Shown piece by piece: positions 47,134-60,800 of a stretch of DNA of 64,000 bases (position 1 is its first letter; every line of letters begins with the position of its first letter). Origin of the DNA: Metaphire vulgaris (taxonomy: Eukaryota; Annelida; Clitellata; Crassiclitellata; Megascolecidae). The notes under the pieces were generated by a model. The model was given only the letters and a program-made list of their open reading frames with translations. It was not told the origin of the DNA and searched no databases. The DNA lies in the NCBI GenBank assembly GCA_018105865.1, contig CM030848.1:15634809-15698808 (forward strand), in the 5' to 3' direction. A program made the position numbers and the translations under genes.

Positions 47134-50100
47134 ATGGCGGAAAACGAAGCGGTATTTGAAGTAGAGGAAATTCTTGACGAGCGTTTAACAAATGTAAGTT
47201 CTTTTTGTAATTAAAAAAGCACGATTAACTTAAATTTAAGGAATCTAAATGGACGCGAGATAAATCCGTCGTGTTTCTTATGTTCATTATTCTCGATTTT
47301 TAATTGTTATGATTGGCACTGCAATGTCCCCTCTAAGCTGGCGCACAGTTTCTAGCTCGTAGCGCACAGATTTTGCGCTAGCGTAGGAGAAGGCAATATG
47401 GAAAAATTGTGTTAATTAGTATTAAAAGAAAAGAAAATGCAAGCAATCAAGCAGCGCCGTTGCAAAACATGCGTTAACTTTAAGCGCAGCTCCACTACTT
47501 TCGTCAATTAGTTAGCCTAATTCTTTTCGTTCAGTTTCTTAGCGTGCGGTGATGTTGTCTCGTTACCGTAGACGGCAATCATGATGTAAAGTAGGCCTAA
47601 TCATTTCAACTCAAGTGGAGCTGGTTGATGGGGTTTCTGTCGAAACTTAGACGCCGGCTGTAACTTCACGCACATGTATACAACTGAGTGAAATTTGCGA
47701 ATATCTAACTTGAAACTTGCAATTGGTTTGATTAATTATCATAACATTACTAAAATATAGCTTCAGCCTTCAGGTACTCCTTAGGACTGAAACTTATGGT
47801 TGACTCAACATCAGCAGCGCAGTCTGAATATATAGGACTATCCACTGGTTGCACATCTGTGCACACCGTTAGGCCTACTAAATTAAACGACCGTTACGAC
47901 GGCACGTTGGTGTAAATTGGTAAAGCAGATTGGTTTACTGTACTTAAAGACCATTAAACGTCTTTAAACGGACAATAACAGCGAGTGTTTGATGCGCAAT
48001 GTTGACGTGTTGTTGAATTGTGAATAGGAAAACATTGAATAATCTGTTAGCAAGTCATCTTTTTTCATTTATTCCAAAATCATATCATGCAAAGATGTTA
48101 GGCTACTGTTTCTGTACTGTGTAGAGGCCTATATGTCATAATTTATATTATTGCAAAGTCTGATGGTGGTGGCCATTCTCCTGTGGTACCTCCAGTTTTA
48201 ATAAAGATAGGTTTACCTAGCTTTGTTGAACTATCATGCCATTTACAGTTATTGTATTCCTGCTGAAAACATCAATATATTGACAATGCTTTTACAATGA
48301 AAACAGACAAAAGATGATAAAAAATAAATTAGAAATTTCTAACACTATTTTGTGTCAGTTTCAACATTTTGCACAGACACAACATTTTTGTTGTAAAACT
48401 CGGCTCACGAGTTTTTGATTTTGCACATGAGCCAGCAATCATTAAAGGGAACATTGATCGGCACACGTCATCATGGTGCAAGGCATTCAATATATATAGG
48501 ACATTTCGGCGGCTTATAGTGGTTCTTGTAGTGTTGTGTTCGTCCCCAAAACATAATGCTAGAAAGGCTTCTGTTGAAATTTGATATTATTGTTGACAAT
48601 TTTTACACAATACTGAACATTCAGGAGACTGCTTAATGGCTAACACATTTTATATAAACTATTCAGATTGTATTCAACAACATTTAGTGAATATTGCTGC
48701 CAGATATTATAGTTATTTAGATTGTGTTAAATCCAGAATCCTCTCTTTTGAATGTTATGCAGACAAACAAAAAAGGTCTTAGTGAAATATTGGGACTAAG
48801 CAGGTTTTTTGATGGAGGAGTCTAGGCTACCCCTTCCCATGTACAGTATCACCCTTGCTAGTAACCAGTTGTAAGCTGACTTTGATGTGAATTATATTGT
48901 GTTGGTTAAAGAATTGACTCATGTGCTATTAAATGTAGTGAATGGGATTGTCTAGTCCTCCAGATTATAATCACTTAGCCAACTAAGTCTTATTCAGAAT
49001 GTTTAACTCTTTTACCCCTGCAATCTCTATAACCAATGCATTATGAAGTTTAAAAGGAAAGGGTTAAGGACCAAATGTATTTTGAGCCATCAGCACTGAC
49101 TTAATAGTATCTCAAAAAAGGGCAAAAGATGGAAGGGCTACACTCTCTTGGGCCAAGTTTTGAAACTGCAGCTTCTAGGCCTATATTCTGATCTGGTGGT
49201 GATTTTGTTTTGGTCACTTGATAAGAAAGTTAAAATGGGGCAGCAGTGATAGCCAAAATGATGGACTGTGGTCTTGAAAGCCAAATTTTTTTGTGAGTAG
49301 AATGTTCTCAGTCCAATATAAACCAGACCTAGTGAAATTTTTCTAGCCACATTTTTAAAACTTTGGTAGCCCTGGAAATCATAATCAGATAATGCTTTAT
49401 TTATGCTATGTTTGTTTGTTTGCAGAAATTTGAATTAATTTTTTCTGCTGTAGTTTTTATTAGTAAATCTGATTGATTTTGTAAGGGCAAGCATTGGTAC
49501 AAAGTAAGATGGTTGGGCTACGGTCCAGAGGACGACACATGGGAACCTTCTGACAATCTCAAAACTTGTGAATTTGTGCTTGAGCAATTCTACTTAAACA
49601 ACCGGAAGCACTCGTCGACCAAGGTAGTTTTATGATTTCAGAATTGAAATTATTTTTACTTCTGCTGAATCCAATGCAGATGAATACTTTTGACATCATC
49701 AACTTCACATATTGATAGGCTAGAAATGAATGGGATCCACTTTTATGATCCATTCAGATCATGTTATGGGTCTAGTTAAGTCTTGTTGCTGATCCATGTT
49801 ATTTGGTCTGATATGTATGCAAATGGATGAAACAAACTGGTATTGTGAGATATAGTTGATTTCATGCATGTATTCAGTGCTATAAGAGCTATATGACCCA
49901 TGTGGCTCAGAGTAAGAATGAACCAGAGTCCATATGGTTGGTTCAGTGTTATGCTACTGCATGTATTGCATTGAGCAAACATAATTGAGACTAGACTACA
50001 GATTCTGCAAATTCAGACATGAAGACCACACTACAGAATGCAGTTAGGCCACTAGATGCTGCATTTTTGCAGACAATGCACTGGCAGTAGACTTTGTGCT

Positions 50101-51343
50101 AAATGCTGAAGTGCTTGTATTGCTTTCACTGTTCTTAGTGAGAGTCAACTCATGATAATGACAACTGTAGAATTCAGAAGTTAATCAGTGACAATTCTAA
50201 TATGAAGAGGACCATTGCAGTGAAAGCAGTTCTTGTCTTACCTTAGACATTTTCTGTGTTATTATCAGTGATGAGCAGGATTGACTGCTAAGACTATCCT
50301 GCTAAATATTCACTCTTAAATGTTAAAAACAGCATATCTTGATCAATTTTTCTAAATGATCCAATAGTCAGAAATTCTAACAGGGCTATAACCATAATTC
50401 CATTCTAATTTAAGCTCTGCAAATAGAATTTTGTTGGTGCTTTTAATTACTGAATCAATGTCACTCTCTAGTTCTAGAAGATGATTTTATTTGATATTCT
50501 AAAAATTACTATTAGGCTGAACAATTACCTTGTTTTTATTTATTTTTTGATTTCTGAAATTTTACAATTGAAGAATTTATTTAAGGTGCGTGATGATTGA
50601 ATTACAGGCAAAGGGGAAAACATTCAAACCAAAGAAGAGAGGGCCGAAAAAGCCCAATTTTGTCCTGCTTTCATCGTCTGACGAAGAGGCCAACACGGTG
50701 AAGGACAAATTCTGGCAGGATCTTGGAAAGGGAGTCGCACCATTTCCATACAACGACCTGTATTCAAATGTTAAGCATACGACACGCAGTACGCTGCCCC
50801 TGAGGACGTACAGTAGATCCGAGGGGGAGCTAGAGTCAGACGATGCTACCAAAAGTGACAAAAGTGATAAGAGTTTCGTGGAAACTGAAGAAACAAGATC
50901 AAGAACAACAAAATCCAGACAAAGAGGCCAGCCGAGAAGCGCTCACTCCAAGTCATCCAAGAAAAGTGCCGAAGGAAATGTGGCAGGATCTTTATCCATA
51001 TCTGGTCATTCCAGCAGGGCATTGGGAAATGAAACTAAATGTACAGTTGAAGGTACATCTTATGCCTTTGCTTTATAAAATGATTCTCATATATGCATAG
51101 GCACCAACTTACAGCAGATATGCAATATCCAAGTTAAACTTATTGCAGATATTTGAAGAGCGTTATTATTATATTGATTGTGAATAAAAGCATTGTAAGG
51201 TTATCAATTAAATGTGACTGTTTCCTTCTTAATTCACTTAGATTGCTATGGACAATTTTTTCTTAGTTTTAGTCACTATGAAAACACTTTTAAACATGTA
51301 ATGCTAAAGCCAGGGGCACCAACGGGTGATGAGCCCACGGTTA

Positions 51344-51375
<32 letters not shown>

Positions 51376-54300
51376 TGTAATGCTTGTGACTGATTATTGT
51401 TGTTAGAAGGTGTTATTAGAGGTTATTAATTAAATTCTTGACGGTTGCTTGATGAGAGAGAGCATTCATGAGGTTTTGTTTGTTTGGTGTTTTTTGTAAA
51501 TGTAGGTGGCAACAGTAGCAGTTTGAACTTGACACCTGGGAAAAAGCATGAAGTGAAGTTAAAGGAGTCAACGACAGTAAAGGCAAAGCATGGAAATGTT
51601 AAAGACATTTGTAGTAAGTGTGGACTTACGAAACCTACCAGGAAAGTTCCACTGGAATTGCCTTTATTCGATGGAAGCAAGCTGGAGCTCAATGACAGAA
51701 AAATGCTCGGCAAAAGAACTTCCGAGAAGCACAGCAAAGATAGCACTGCCGAGTCTCACCAAGAGTGCAAAACACAGAAACATGACCCTGGAAGTACCGG
51801 TATTATGAGACCACCAATGACAGGCACTGAGCCGAGATACAGCTCTGAACTAAAGCACAAATCGTGTCTTGAAAAACACACTTCATCCAGAAAAAGACAC
51901 AGGTCAGCTGGAGATAAGCACAGATCATCTGTAGAAAAGCTCCAATCTACTGAAGAAAAACATAGATCGTCTTGCTGTTGTGATTCAAGAAGGGAAAATG
52001 TTGAATCACATAGATCAAAAATCAAAGAAGACAAATTACATTCAGAGTCTGTAAAGCATCTGCTTTGTAAAGATGAGCATGTTAAACAGAGCCCTGTTGA
52101 AACTTCAAGGCACGATAAAAACAGACATGAAAACAAAAACAAACAAGAGAAGATTGAGAAGTCGGGAGTCAGTGAAAGTGCGAGTGACAGAACGTCTTTG
52201 GACACTGCTAACAGAGAGAAATTAGTGCTGAAACTAAAAGTGCAAAGTGATGGGAGCCTTAAAAAGATGCCAAAGGTGAATAACATCGATTCGGACACAA
52301 CGTCGTTATTGAGAAATGAATCAAAAGCAGAGACTTCCAGTAAGTCGCATCATAAAGATCAGTCATCTTCAGCAAAGCAGAGTATAAAATCTGACAAGCA
52401 TCAAGTCACTCAGCACAAAGACTCTGATCATTCAGTTTCAATGAACAGCAAAAAAAGAGAAGAGAAATCGCACAAGTCTCACCATCATGAACATAAGTCC
52501 CACTCGGCGCATAGACCAAACTTTCCTCGAGCACAGAATCATGGAGCCGAGTCAAATTTGGAGAGCAAGGAACAGAAACAAAGGTCCGAAGGCAGGCATC
52601 CAGATTTGCTGAGAAAATCCCATACAACTGACTTAAAGAACAGAGCATTGACTTCATCTAAAGAAGTTCATCAAAAGTGTAAGGTGGCATCAGAGAAACG
52701 AGAGTTGGAGCATGATGAGAGGACTGAACCAGCTTCAAAGCGGGTGAAACTTGCATGCTGTGGGAATGTGTCTTTCGGTCAGTCCAACAGCATTACAGGC
52801 TCTCTGACCAATGATAAATTTGCCCCTTCTCAAGGGAATAAAGCAGATAATGTTGGTGAAAGCAGTCTCAAGAAATCACCCAATTCTCATGAAACATTTG
52901 GGGCTGAAAAACAGTGTCAATCTTCAGGGGTTCTGAAGCACAGATCAGTGGCAGTTAAAAACAGTGATGAACAGCTTTCAATTGAAACATCTTTTCTTCC
53001 AGCTGAACTGGTTGCAGATAAAGTGCCTGAAAAACTAATACAAAAAGATACATCACTTGAAGGAAATGGGCCTGAAGAAAGAGAACAGAGCAAAGGATCG
53101 ACTGAAGAAAAAGAGCCTGAAGAAAGAGAACCAAAAGAAGGATCGACTGAAGGAAAAGAGCCTGAAGAGGAGAGAACCAAAAGAAAGGAGAACCAAAAGG
53201 AAAGGATCGACTGAAGGAAAAGAGCCTGAAGAAAGAGAACCAAAGGAAGGATCGACTGAAGGAAAAGAGCCTGAAGAAAGAGAACCAAAGGAAAGATCGA
53301 CTGAAGAAAAAGAGCCTGAAGAAAGAGAACCAAAGGAAGGATCGACTGAAGGAAAACAGCCTGAAGAAAGAGAACCAAAGAAAGGATCAACTGAAGGAAA
53401 AGAACCTGAAGAAATAATACAAAAAGAAACTTCTATTGAACTCCAAGTGTCTAGTTCAGTTCTTAGATTTACTGTGGACAGCTCTGTGATGGGAACATTA
53501 ATGAAATTTGAAGTTGAAGCCTCAAGCTGTCATGATGCTGCTAAGCAGACTTTGGATGTTGATGGGTTGAAGGAAGCTGAAAGCATCCGGTTGCAGAACT
53601 GTTCAGTGAATGGAGTTTCGTCTCATGTCCACAGCACGGAGGAGGTATGTGGTGAAGAGACTGCTTCCGACAAAAGCAGTCTTCCGTGCAATTCCGGAAA
53701 GGCAGAACAGTTGTTGGATGCCAAGATAAGTGAAGGAGTTGCTGTTGAAGAGGAGAAAATTGCAGCTTCAAATGCTCTGTCTTCCCAGTTTGTATGTGAA
53801 TCCCATTTGGCAGAGAGATGCACAGGCAGTAAGGCAATCAAAGAGCAAAGGATTCTACAGGATGTTTCAGAATCGTGCGTTGTACAGCAGACTTCTGATG
53901 AAAAACCTACATCTGATGTAGCCGTTAGAGCTGAAAATCTGGAGTTAGAAACCAAAAAAGTCGAAGAAGAGACTTGTGGGATTTTGGCTGGTGTGCAGTC
54001 ACTCGAAAGACACGATGAATTCCCAGCACCAAATGACCAAGCAGTTGACATATTTGAACAAGAAAGCCTTGTTACTGCTTGTAAGTCAGATGGTAGTCTT
54101 ACTCTTAGCAGCAGTGAAAGTAAACAATCTTCATTTGATTCAATTAGTTTGCAGGAACATTCTTACTGCTATCCTACTGAAAAAAACGACAAGTACAGAG
54201 ATGACAACAACTCAGAAACAAGATGTGAAAAATTTGATGATATACCAGAAGAAGAGATATCGTCGAATTTGAATTTATATTCAGACTATGTGATTGAAAA

Positions 54301-57300
54301 TAGCATGGTTGTGGAGAAAAATGTTGATGCTGAATTGCCAAAGGAATATTTTGGGGACCCGTACAACGCACAGAACAAGAAAACCGACACTACAGTATGG
54401 TGCAATACTCCTCTACTGGACTCGAACCAAAGTAAAAGTAGTCTGTTTGGTCGACGTGAGGATGCATTCCAAAATTCTCCAGGCTCTTCTGAAGATGTCT
54501 GCGAGGAAGTTTGCTGCTTCTGTGACAAATGTAGTCTTAATTCTAAGAACATTGACGGTCAACAAGAGGAACCAAGCACTAAAGGAGAGGTCAGGCACCA
54601 CCTGTCCAAAGTAATGGCCGAGCTATTCAAAATGTCTTTGTCAAGCTACGATGATGAACCTGTTGATATTTCTGCCAAGATTGGCACTGAAGAAAATGCC
54701 TGCTCTGGCAGTATTGAAGCCACGGAGAAAGTTAGTACCGCCGAGCTGAATGATTTCCGGCTGTGTGGCGGCATGACGATTAAACTGAGGAACGTCGGTG
54801 TTCTCGAGATGAATGAGCTTGTCCATATTCCCCCCTGTGATCGCGTGACTGCATACGAGACAGTGGAGACTGCATACGCTCGAATTGAATCAGATGACAA
54901 ATTGAATGTTGTGGTTGGAAATGACGAAGTTTCTTGTAATTCGACCCGAGGAGACGTGGCGGTTGCTGGTGATAAGGGCTATGTAGAGAATTCAAGCGTA
55001 GTCAACGAAGTCGTGGATATGTCATCTGGGGATGGGATGAAGACTCCAGTAGTGGCTTTTTCAAATGCATCCAAGATGTCTGTTGCTTTAGGCAACACTG
55101 ATGCTGTTGAGGCTTTTGTAAGCAGAAGTTTCGAAACTGCCAAACGGCGGCGTGGAGCCGAAGTCTGCTGTGCAAAGAATAATCGACCTGGTTTTAGTGA
55201 TGCACGAGGGAAACCGAAAGTGCACGGGATTAAAGCTTCCGTCAGAAGAAAATTTAAAGCAGTTGAGGTGAAGGATAGACTGGATAGCCATGCAGTTCGA
55301 AAGGGTCGACTTGATGGGCAGACTGGGCAGCGAAAATTGGCAAAATTAAAAAAGCAGGCTGAAAATGCCGCAGGAGTTCAGGCTAAAGATTTGACCGTAA
55401 GAAGTCAGGATGCGGGAATCTCTAATCAACAAGTTACGAACACTGACAAGAAAGTTAACGAGAAATTGGCAGGCAATGGAAACTACGTAAAGATCGCCAC
55501 GGAGCTGGTGAAAAGGATAGCCGATGCTGCGAAGCATTCGTCCGTGTACAGCACTTTGGCTAAATTTAATGTGGGTCTTAAACAGACTCTATGCGAAGGG
55601 AATGAGCTTGCGTCCAAGTCAACAAAGCAGCCGGGTGCCAAAGATTATTCTTCACCACCTTCAACCAAAGTTCAGGAATCTGAGCATAGCAAGGAACCTG
55701 TGGAACAAATGAAAACAGACTTTCCGGGAGAAAGTGCTGGCGATGTTGACGAGTGCATGCAAGATTCGTCGGCCGATAAAACAAAGGATGATGACATGTC
55801 AGTTGTGAAGAAGCTGGAAGATGCTGCTGCACTGATGGAAGCTTCAGTTTCCGATCCTGGTAGGTCTTCTGTGATCGACAGATCTAAAGAAAAGGTAGAT
55901 TCCGGTAGCAGCAAATCCATTGTTTCCTGCTCAGAGAAGAATATTGTAGATGAAACTGCAAAAATGAATGTCATCAGCACGAGTGATGATTCAGAAATGA
56001 GTGGAACAATGAAAAGAGGTATGCTGTCTATTTGCTTTTGTGTATTATCTGTAGCTTCCTCAGTTTTTCCAGTATCACTCCTTGTCCTTTTTGCTCTAAT
56101 TGTCCATCACTCTGTCTGTCAGGTATCACATTTGAAAATAATTTGAATGATTGTGGTTTTGCAATTATTTGTTTTTTTGCCTGCCCTTTGATGTTAAGAG
56201 GTTTGTGACTTTGGATCATTAATATGTTTGTATTTTCTTTAGATAAACCTCCATTATACGACTTGATGGCATTTGGAATAGACATTTCTAAACTAGTAAG
56301 TTTAAAATGATACAAATTATTTTAGGCAATTTGACATTTGAAAATCATATCCTAAATGTTAGTGTGATCATCATCATCAGCAGCATCAGCATCATCATCA
56401 TCATCACCACCACCACCACCACTCCACCGTTACCATCACCATCTTGTGTGATTTACTTCTTCCCTGATTAATGGCTTGATAAAGTTGATTAGCAGAAGGT
56501 TTGTTGGCTATATATTTCAGCGTGAAATCAGCAGTTTGCAGCCTTCAATTTGCTGGGGGGGGGGGGGCATTTGCTGATAGAATTTGGTCCCCCAGAATGG
56601 TTTCCCTTTCTCAGAGCACGAAATTCTTATTTCAGGACCATTGCTTCAGTTCTGAAGGGACCCAACTGATTGTCATCTCTGCTGTTTTGTTGTTCACTTC
56701 TTATTTTCTTTTATTGTTTTTATGTTTTTTTAGCCAAAAGCTAAGTTTCCCGATTTAGAACACTTTACTAACGGTGAGCATTGCATTGCCAGATATTTGC
56801 AGAGCTGCTTTGCTTCACAGAGCTGTTCTTCTAATAATGCACTTACTGTTGTTGTTGCTTCATCATCACCACCACCACCACCACCATCATTGTCCTTGTC
56901 ATCATCATCATCTAAATGCATTTTCAGAACCTTTTAAGAACAAACTTATTCCGATGTTTATCGTTGATACGTTTAGTGGCAGATTCTGTAATAGTAATTA
57001 TTTATAGCAGAAGTTTTTCATCAGAGTTGTTATAACTAGTTGTAGCTGATAAAAAAACTGTTGCAAAGACATTTAGATAAAACTGTGATGAGAAAAATCT
57101 TTACAATGAATGTCATATAGAATTTTCAGTAATGACAATGTAATTTCATGAAAAATTCTAAAAATAAAGGCATGATTTAACAGAGAGGACAAAATGCTTG
57201 TATATTAAGTTATCAATCAGATTTTTCTGCTTCTCTCTCTCTGCAGATGAGCTCAGGAGTGCAGTCTTGAGAAATGACATGACCCTACTGAGATATGCTT

Positions 57301-57813
57301 TGGAAAAGCGCGATGGTACATGGAACCTGGAACAGCGAGACGACCACGGCCAAACTCTGCTGGTGGTGGCCATTAAACATGGTTGGTGTTTTTCACAACT
57401 CATTTCACACGACTCTGGTGGTTGTCTATTCTATATTTCAGTGTTATTACTGTTCACTTGGATAACTGTGAGTCAATATTTTGTGCTTTTTTAGGTAACT
57501 ATTTTCTAGTTCGACTGATGCTTGAGGCAGGCGCCAAGGTGAATGTGAAGTTAAAGGATGGGACAACGGCCCTAATGGCTGCTGCTCATCTGGTAATCTT
57601 AGCTCTGTTTTTCAAAATTTATTCTGCACTCAATTAATTAGTATTTTTATTGACCACTTATTGGATCATCACCACCATCTTCATCATCATCATCACCACC
57701 ACCAACTTCATTGTTGTAGTTATGTTTGCTTCTCTATATGAATTGAATTTCCACTATAACTGAGCATTGGTTAGTGAAATCAAGTAGGGATTGAGTTTGC
57801 AAGTTCATTCAAG

Positions 57814-57882
<69 letters not shown>

Positions 57883-60800
57883 GCTGGGTTTATATTGGTT
57901 CAGTGTGATCTTTCCTATGTGAGAACCACTATGTTACATTTATCCTTTCATTCAAACTATGGTTTTGTTTGTTCTTTCTTTGTCTTGATCTTGAGTCTAA
58001 AAGTAAGTGCCACTGGTCATTTGCTGAATGTAACAGTATTAGTAATTGTACTTTTGACATCTATATCTTATTGTTTTTGTTGATTTTAGGGTCGTATTAG
58101 CATTTTGAATGAGCTGATTCGGTTTGGAGCACGTTTGAATGATGAGACATCGGATGGAGAGACTGCTTTGACAAAGGTTGACTGAGATGTTTGACCAATT
58201 ATATTTTAAAGTACTGACCTTTATTGTACTCTTTATTGTACTTGTTATATACCCCGATATGGTTTTTGCTTCTGCTGTTTTGCAAAGGCTGCAAGGGCTG
58301 GACATCGCGATGTCTTCCACCGTCTGTTGGCCTGCGGCACCAACGTTTCTCCTGCTAAAGTCAACAGCGTCAGAATTTCAGATGTCATCAGAAATAACAA
58401 AGACTTGCATGCTCTTTTTCAATCTCACATTCAAGTGTAAGAAGTGAAATGCTACTTTCAATGGTCTATTCATTCATTTTACCTATGAATTTATTTCATT
58501 ATTTTGCTTTTGTACATCTAAAACACAGTCAAATTGACTGTCTGGCTCCTATATTTGTTTTGCCAAATTACTTAGTACAGTCAATCCTGTTTGATGTCAC
58601 TCCCTTTGACTTTGTGTTCCTTTCATTGTGACAACATTTCCCATCTTCATTCAATATCAATGCAATGTAATAAACTTCTGTTAATGTCCTCTTATGCTTA
58701 TTATTTGATGCAAGCAATTCCTTGAAAGTGTCATTAGCTGAGTTTGACTGTAGCATATCTGCCTCATGTGTTTCCTATCATAATTGCATCTTAAACTGCT
58801 GTTTTATTGCATTGATTCTGCAAATATTATTATTAATATTTTTATTATTACTTTGTTGTTAAAGCATGCCATGTCATTCACAAAGTGAAGAATCATAAGT
58901 AGGGAGTGAGCCGGGGGTGGACAACTTGCCCGAGTTTGCTACGCAGTGGCTTTGGTAGAATTCAAACCCGCTACCCTTCGGTTGCATGGCAAGAATCCTC
59001 CTACCTACGATTAAGATCTGCAGGAGAACTTGGTAAAAATACATTGCCTATCATTTCTACCATATCACTGTAACTGATTCCAGATTGGAGGAGGATTTTG
59101 ACGGCCGATGCGAGGCAGCAATCAGAGATGCTGCAACACTCGTACGCCCGCTCTTTCCTCTTCAGTGTTTTGACATCACAGACGAACGTGACTTCAAGAT
59201 GAACTTTGAATGCCGTGATCTTCAGCCTCTCAATAAAGGTTCATTGGGTTTTGTTCGGATGCAGCTGCATGAAGTTTTTCATGCGGAATCATTGAAGAAT
59301 TTTACTGAAATAATATCGATTGAGTGACTTGAATGTTGCATTTAGATTTCTTAATTTTAGTTGTGCAAATTTGGCTTAAATTATAATGGTTCAACTATTT
59401 TGGGTTACTGTGAAGCAAGTTAGCGGTAGCATTTAGGAAATTGCTCAGATTATGACAATAGCTGGATTTTATGTGTGGTTTCGTAGGATTTCTTTTGTGT
59501 TGAAAACCACTGTTTGTGTGACACAATGATAAGTGTAACATTAGAGGAATGACAATAGAAGAATTGGACTGTATGTTTCATTAGGGTTTTTGCCTGTGGT
59601 ATTCATTGGTCATGCCCATGTGAGCTTCCAGTCCATTCAGTGTCTGCTGAAGTTGAACAGCTATGCGGTCAAGTCTATTATCCTCAACGGACATAGACAG
59701 CGATGTGTGGAGAATGTAAGTTGACACATGATCACTGCACTCGTTATTTATTATTTATTTATCTTGTATTTTATGAGTGGCAATCATGATATCACGGTGG
59801 CAGTTGTGTTTTTCTTGTAAAATCTGTAGTGGGTTGTAAAGGGTTTTTAATGTGTTGTCTTTATAATTGTTGATTTAAGCAGTCACATGATTTACAGATG
59901 AATGTAGTATTTTTAGTATTAGTCCAATTTGTTAATCTAACTTATTACAGTAATAGATTTAAGGACATTACTTTGGTACTACATGCAGAGACATATTGAG
60001 GCTATATTGCCATAAGGGTGTACAAAATAAGGGTAAATTTGTACAAGGACATGTGAATTGGCTGGTGCTCTGTGTGAAAGTTTTGATTGGCACTATAGAA
60101 ATTTGATTTACTTATTTGCTTACTTGCTACTATTTTACCTGATGTTTAAACGGCGTTTCCTGTGTGTTGGTTTTTAATATTATTCAGGATGAGCCATTTT
60201 GCTTCAGTTTGGTTCCTCTTAGTGATGGAATCAACTACTTGACTGTTCTTTTGGAAGGATGGACTGACCCAAAGGCAAGTAGAATCTCTTCTACGCTCCT
60301 GTTGTTAGTTGATGTATTCATATCAAAATATAGGAGATCTAGAAAACTGTAGGGTTGTTTTGATATCAATACTTATTGACCTGAATCTTGTATGATTTTG
60401 ATTTGACTTGCCATTGGCTGATGCTTCCCTGCATTATGAAGTGGCGCTATAGAAGTTTAAGATCAGATTAGACTAATATTAAATGATGGGGCATGGTGGT
60501 TGGGACAGGGTCTGACCTTTAAGGTCTCGGGTTGTCAAATCTGCTGGATGGTTCCTACGATGAATTTGCCATTACTACGTTTTGCCAATATTTTGCTTTT
60601 TGTGCCAAAATCTAAACAACATTTTGGTAATGTGGTAATTCCGCATGTTTTATTGGCATGGTTATTTTATTCATGTGTTTGTGATCTGAATGACCTTTCT
60701 GGATTGACCTGGCTCTGTTGGCTGACGTCTTAGGCTTTATATAATGTATAAATGAAACTGATACTAAAGCATTCATTTTATGAAGTTTTCTACCTTTGGT

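Noticed and set aside
53212..53214. Natural C-terminus of a shorter chromodomain protein at this stop
   Set aside because: The stop follows an odd-length minisatellite unit and the other frame stays open into conserved exons, so a frameshift is more likely than a real gene end.
58437..58441. In-frame TAA after the fourth ankyrin exon as the end of MPHOSPH8
   Set aside because: It lies inside the strong donor GT|GTAAGA; the next exons continue in phase with sensible protein sequence.
58900..59000. tRNA-like sequence on the minus strand (GCGGGTTTGAATTCTACC)
   Set aside because: A B-box-like arm is present, but there is no matching acceptor stem or clear A box; at most a worn SINE piece.
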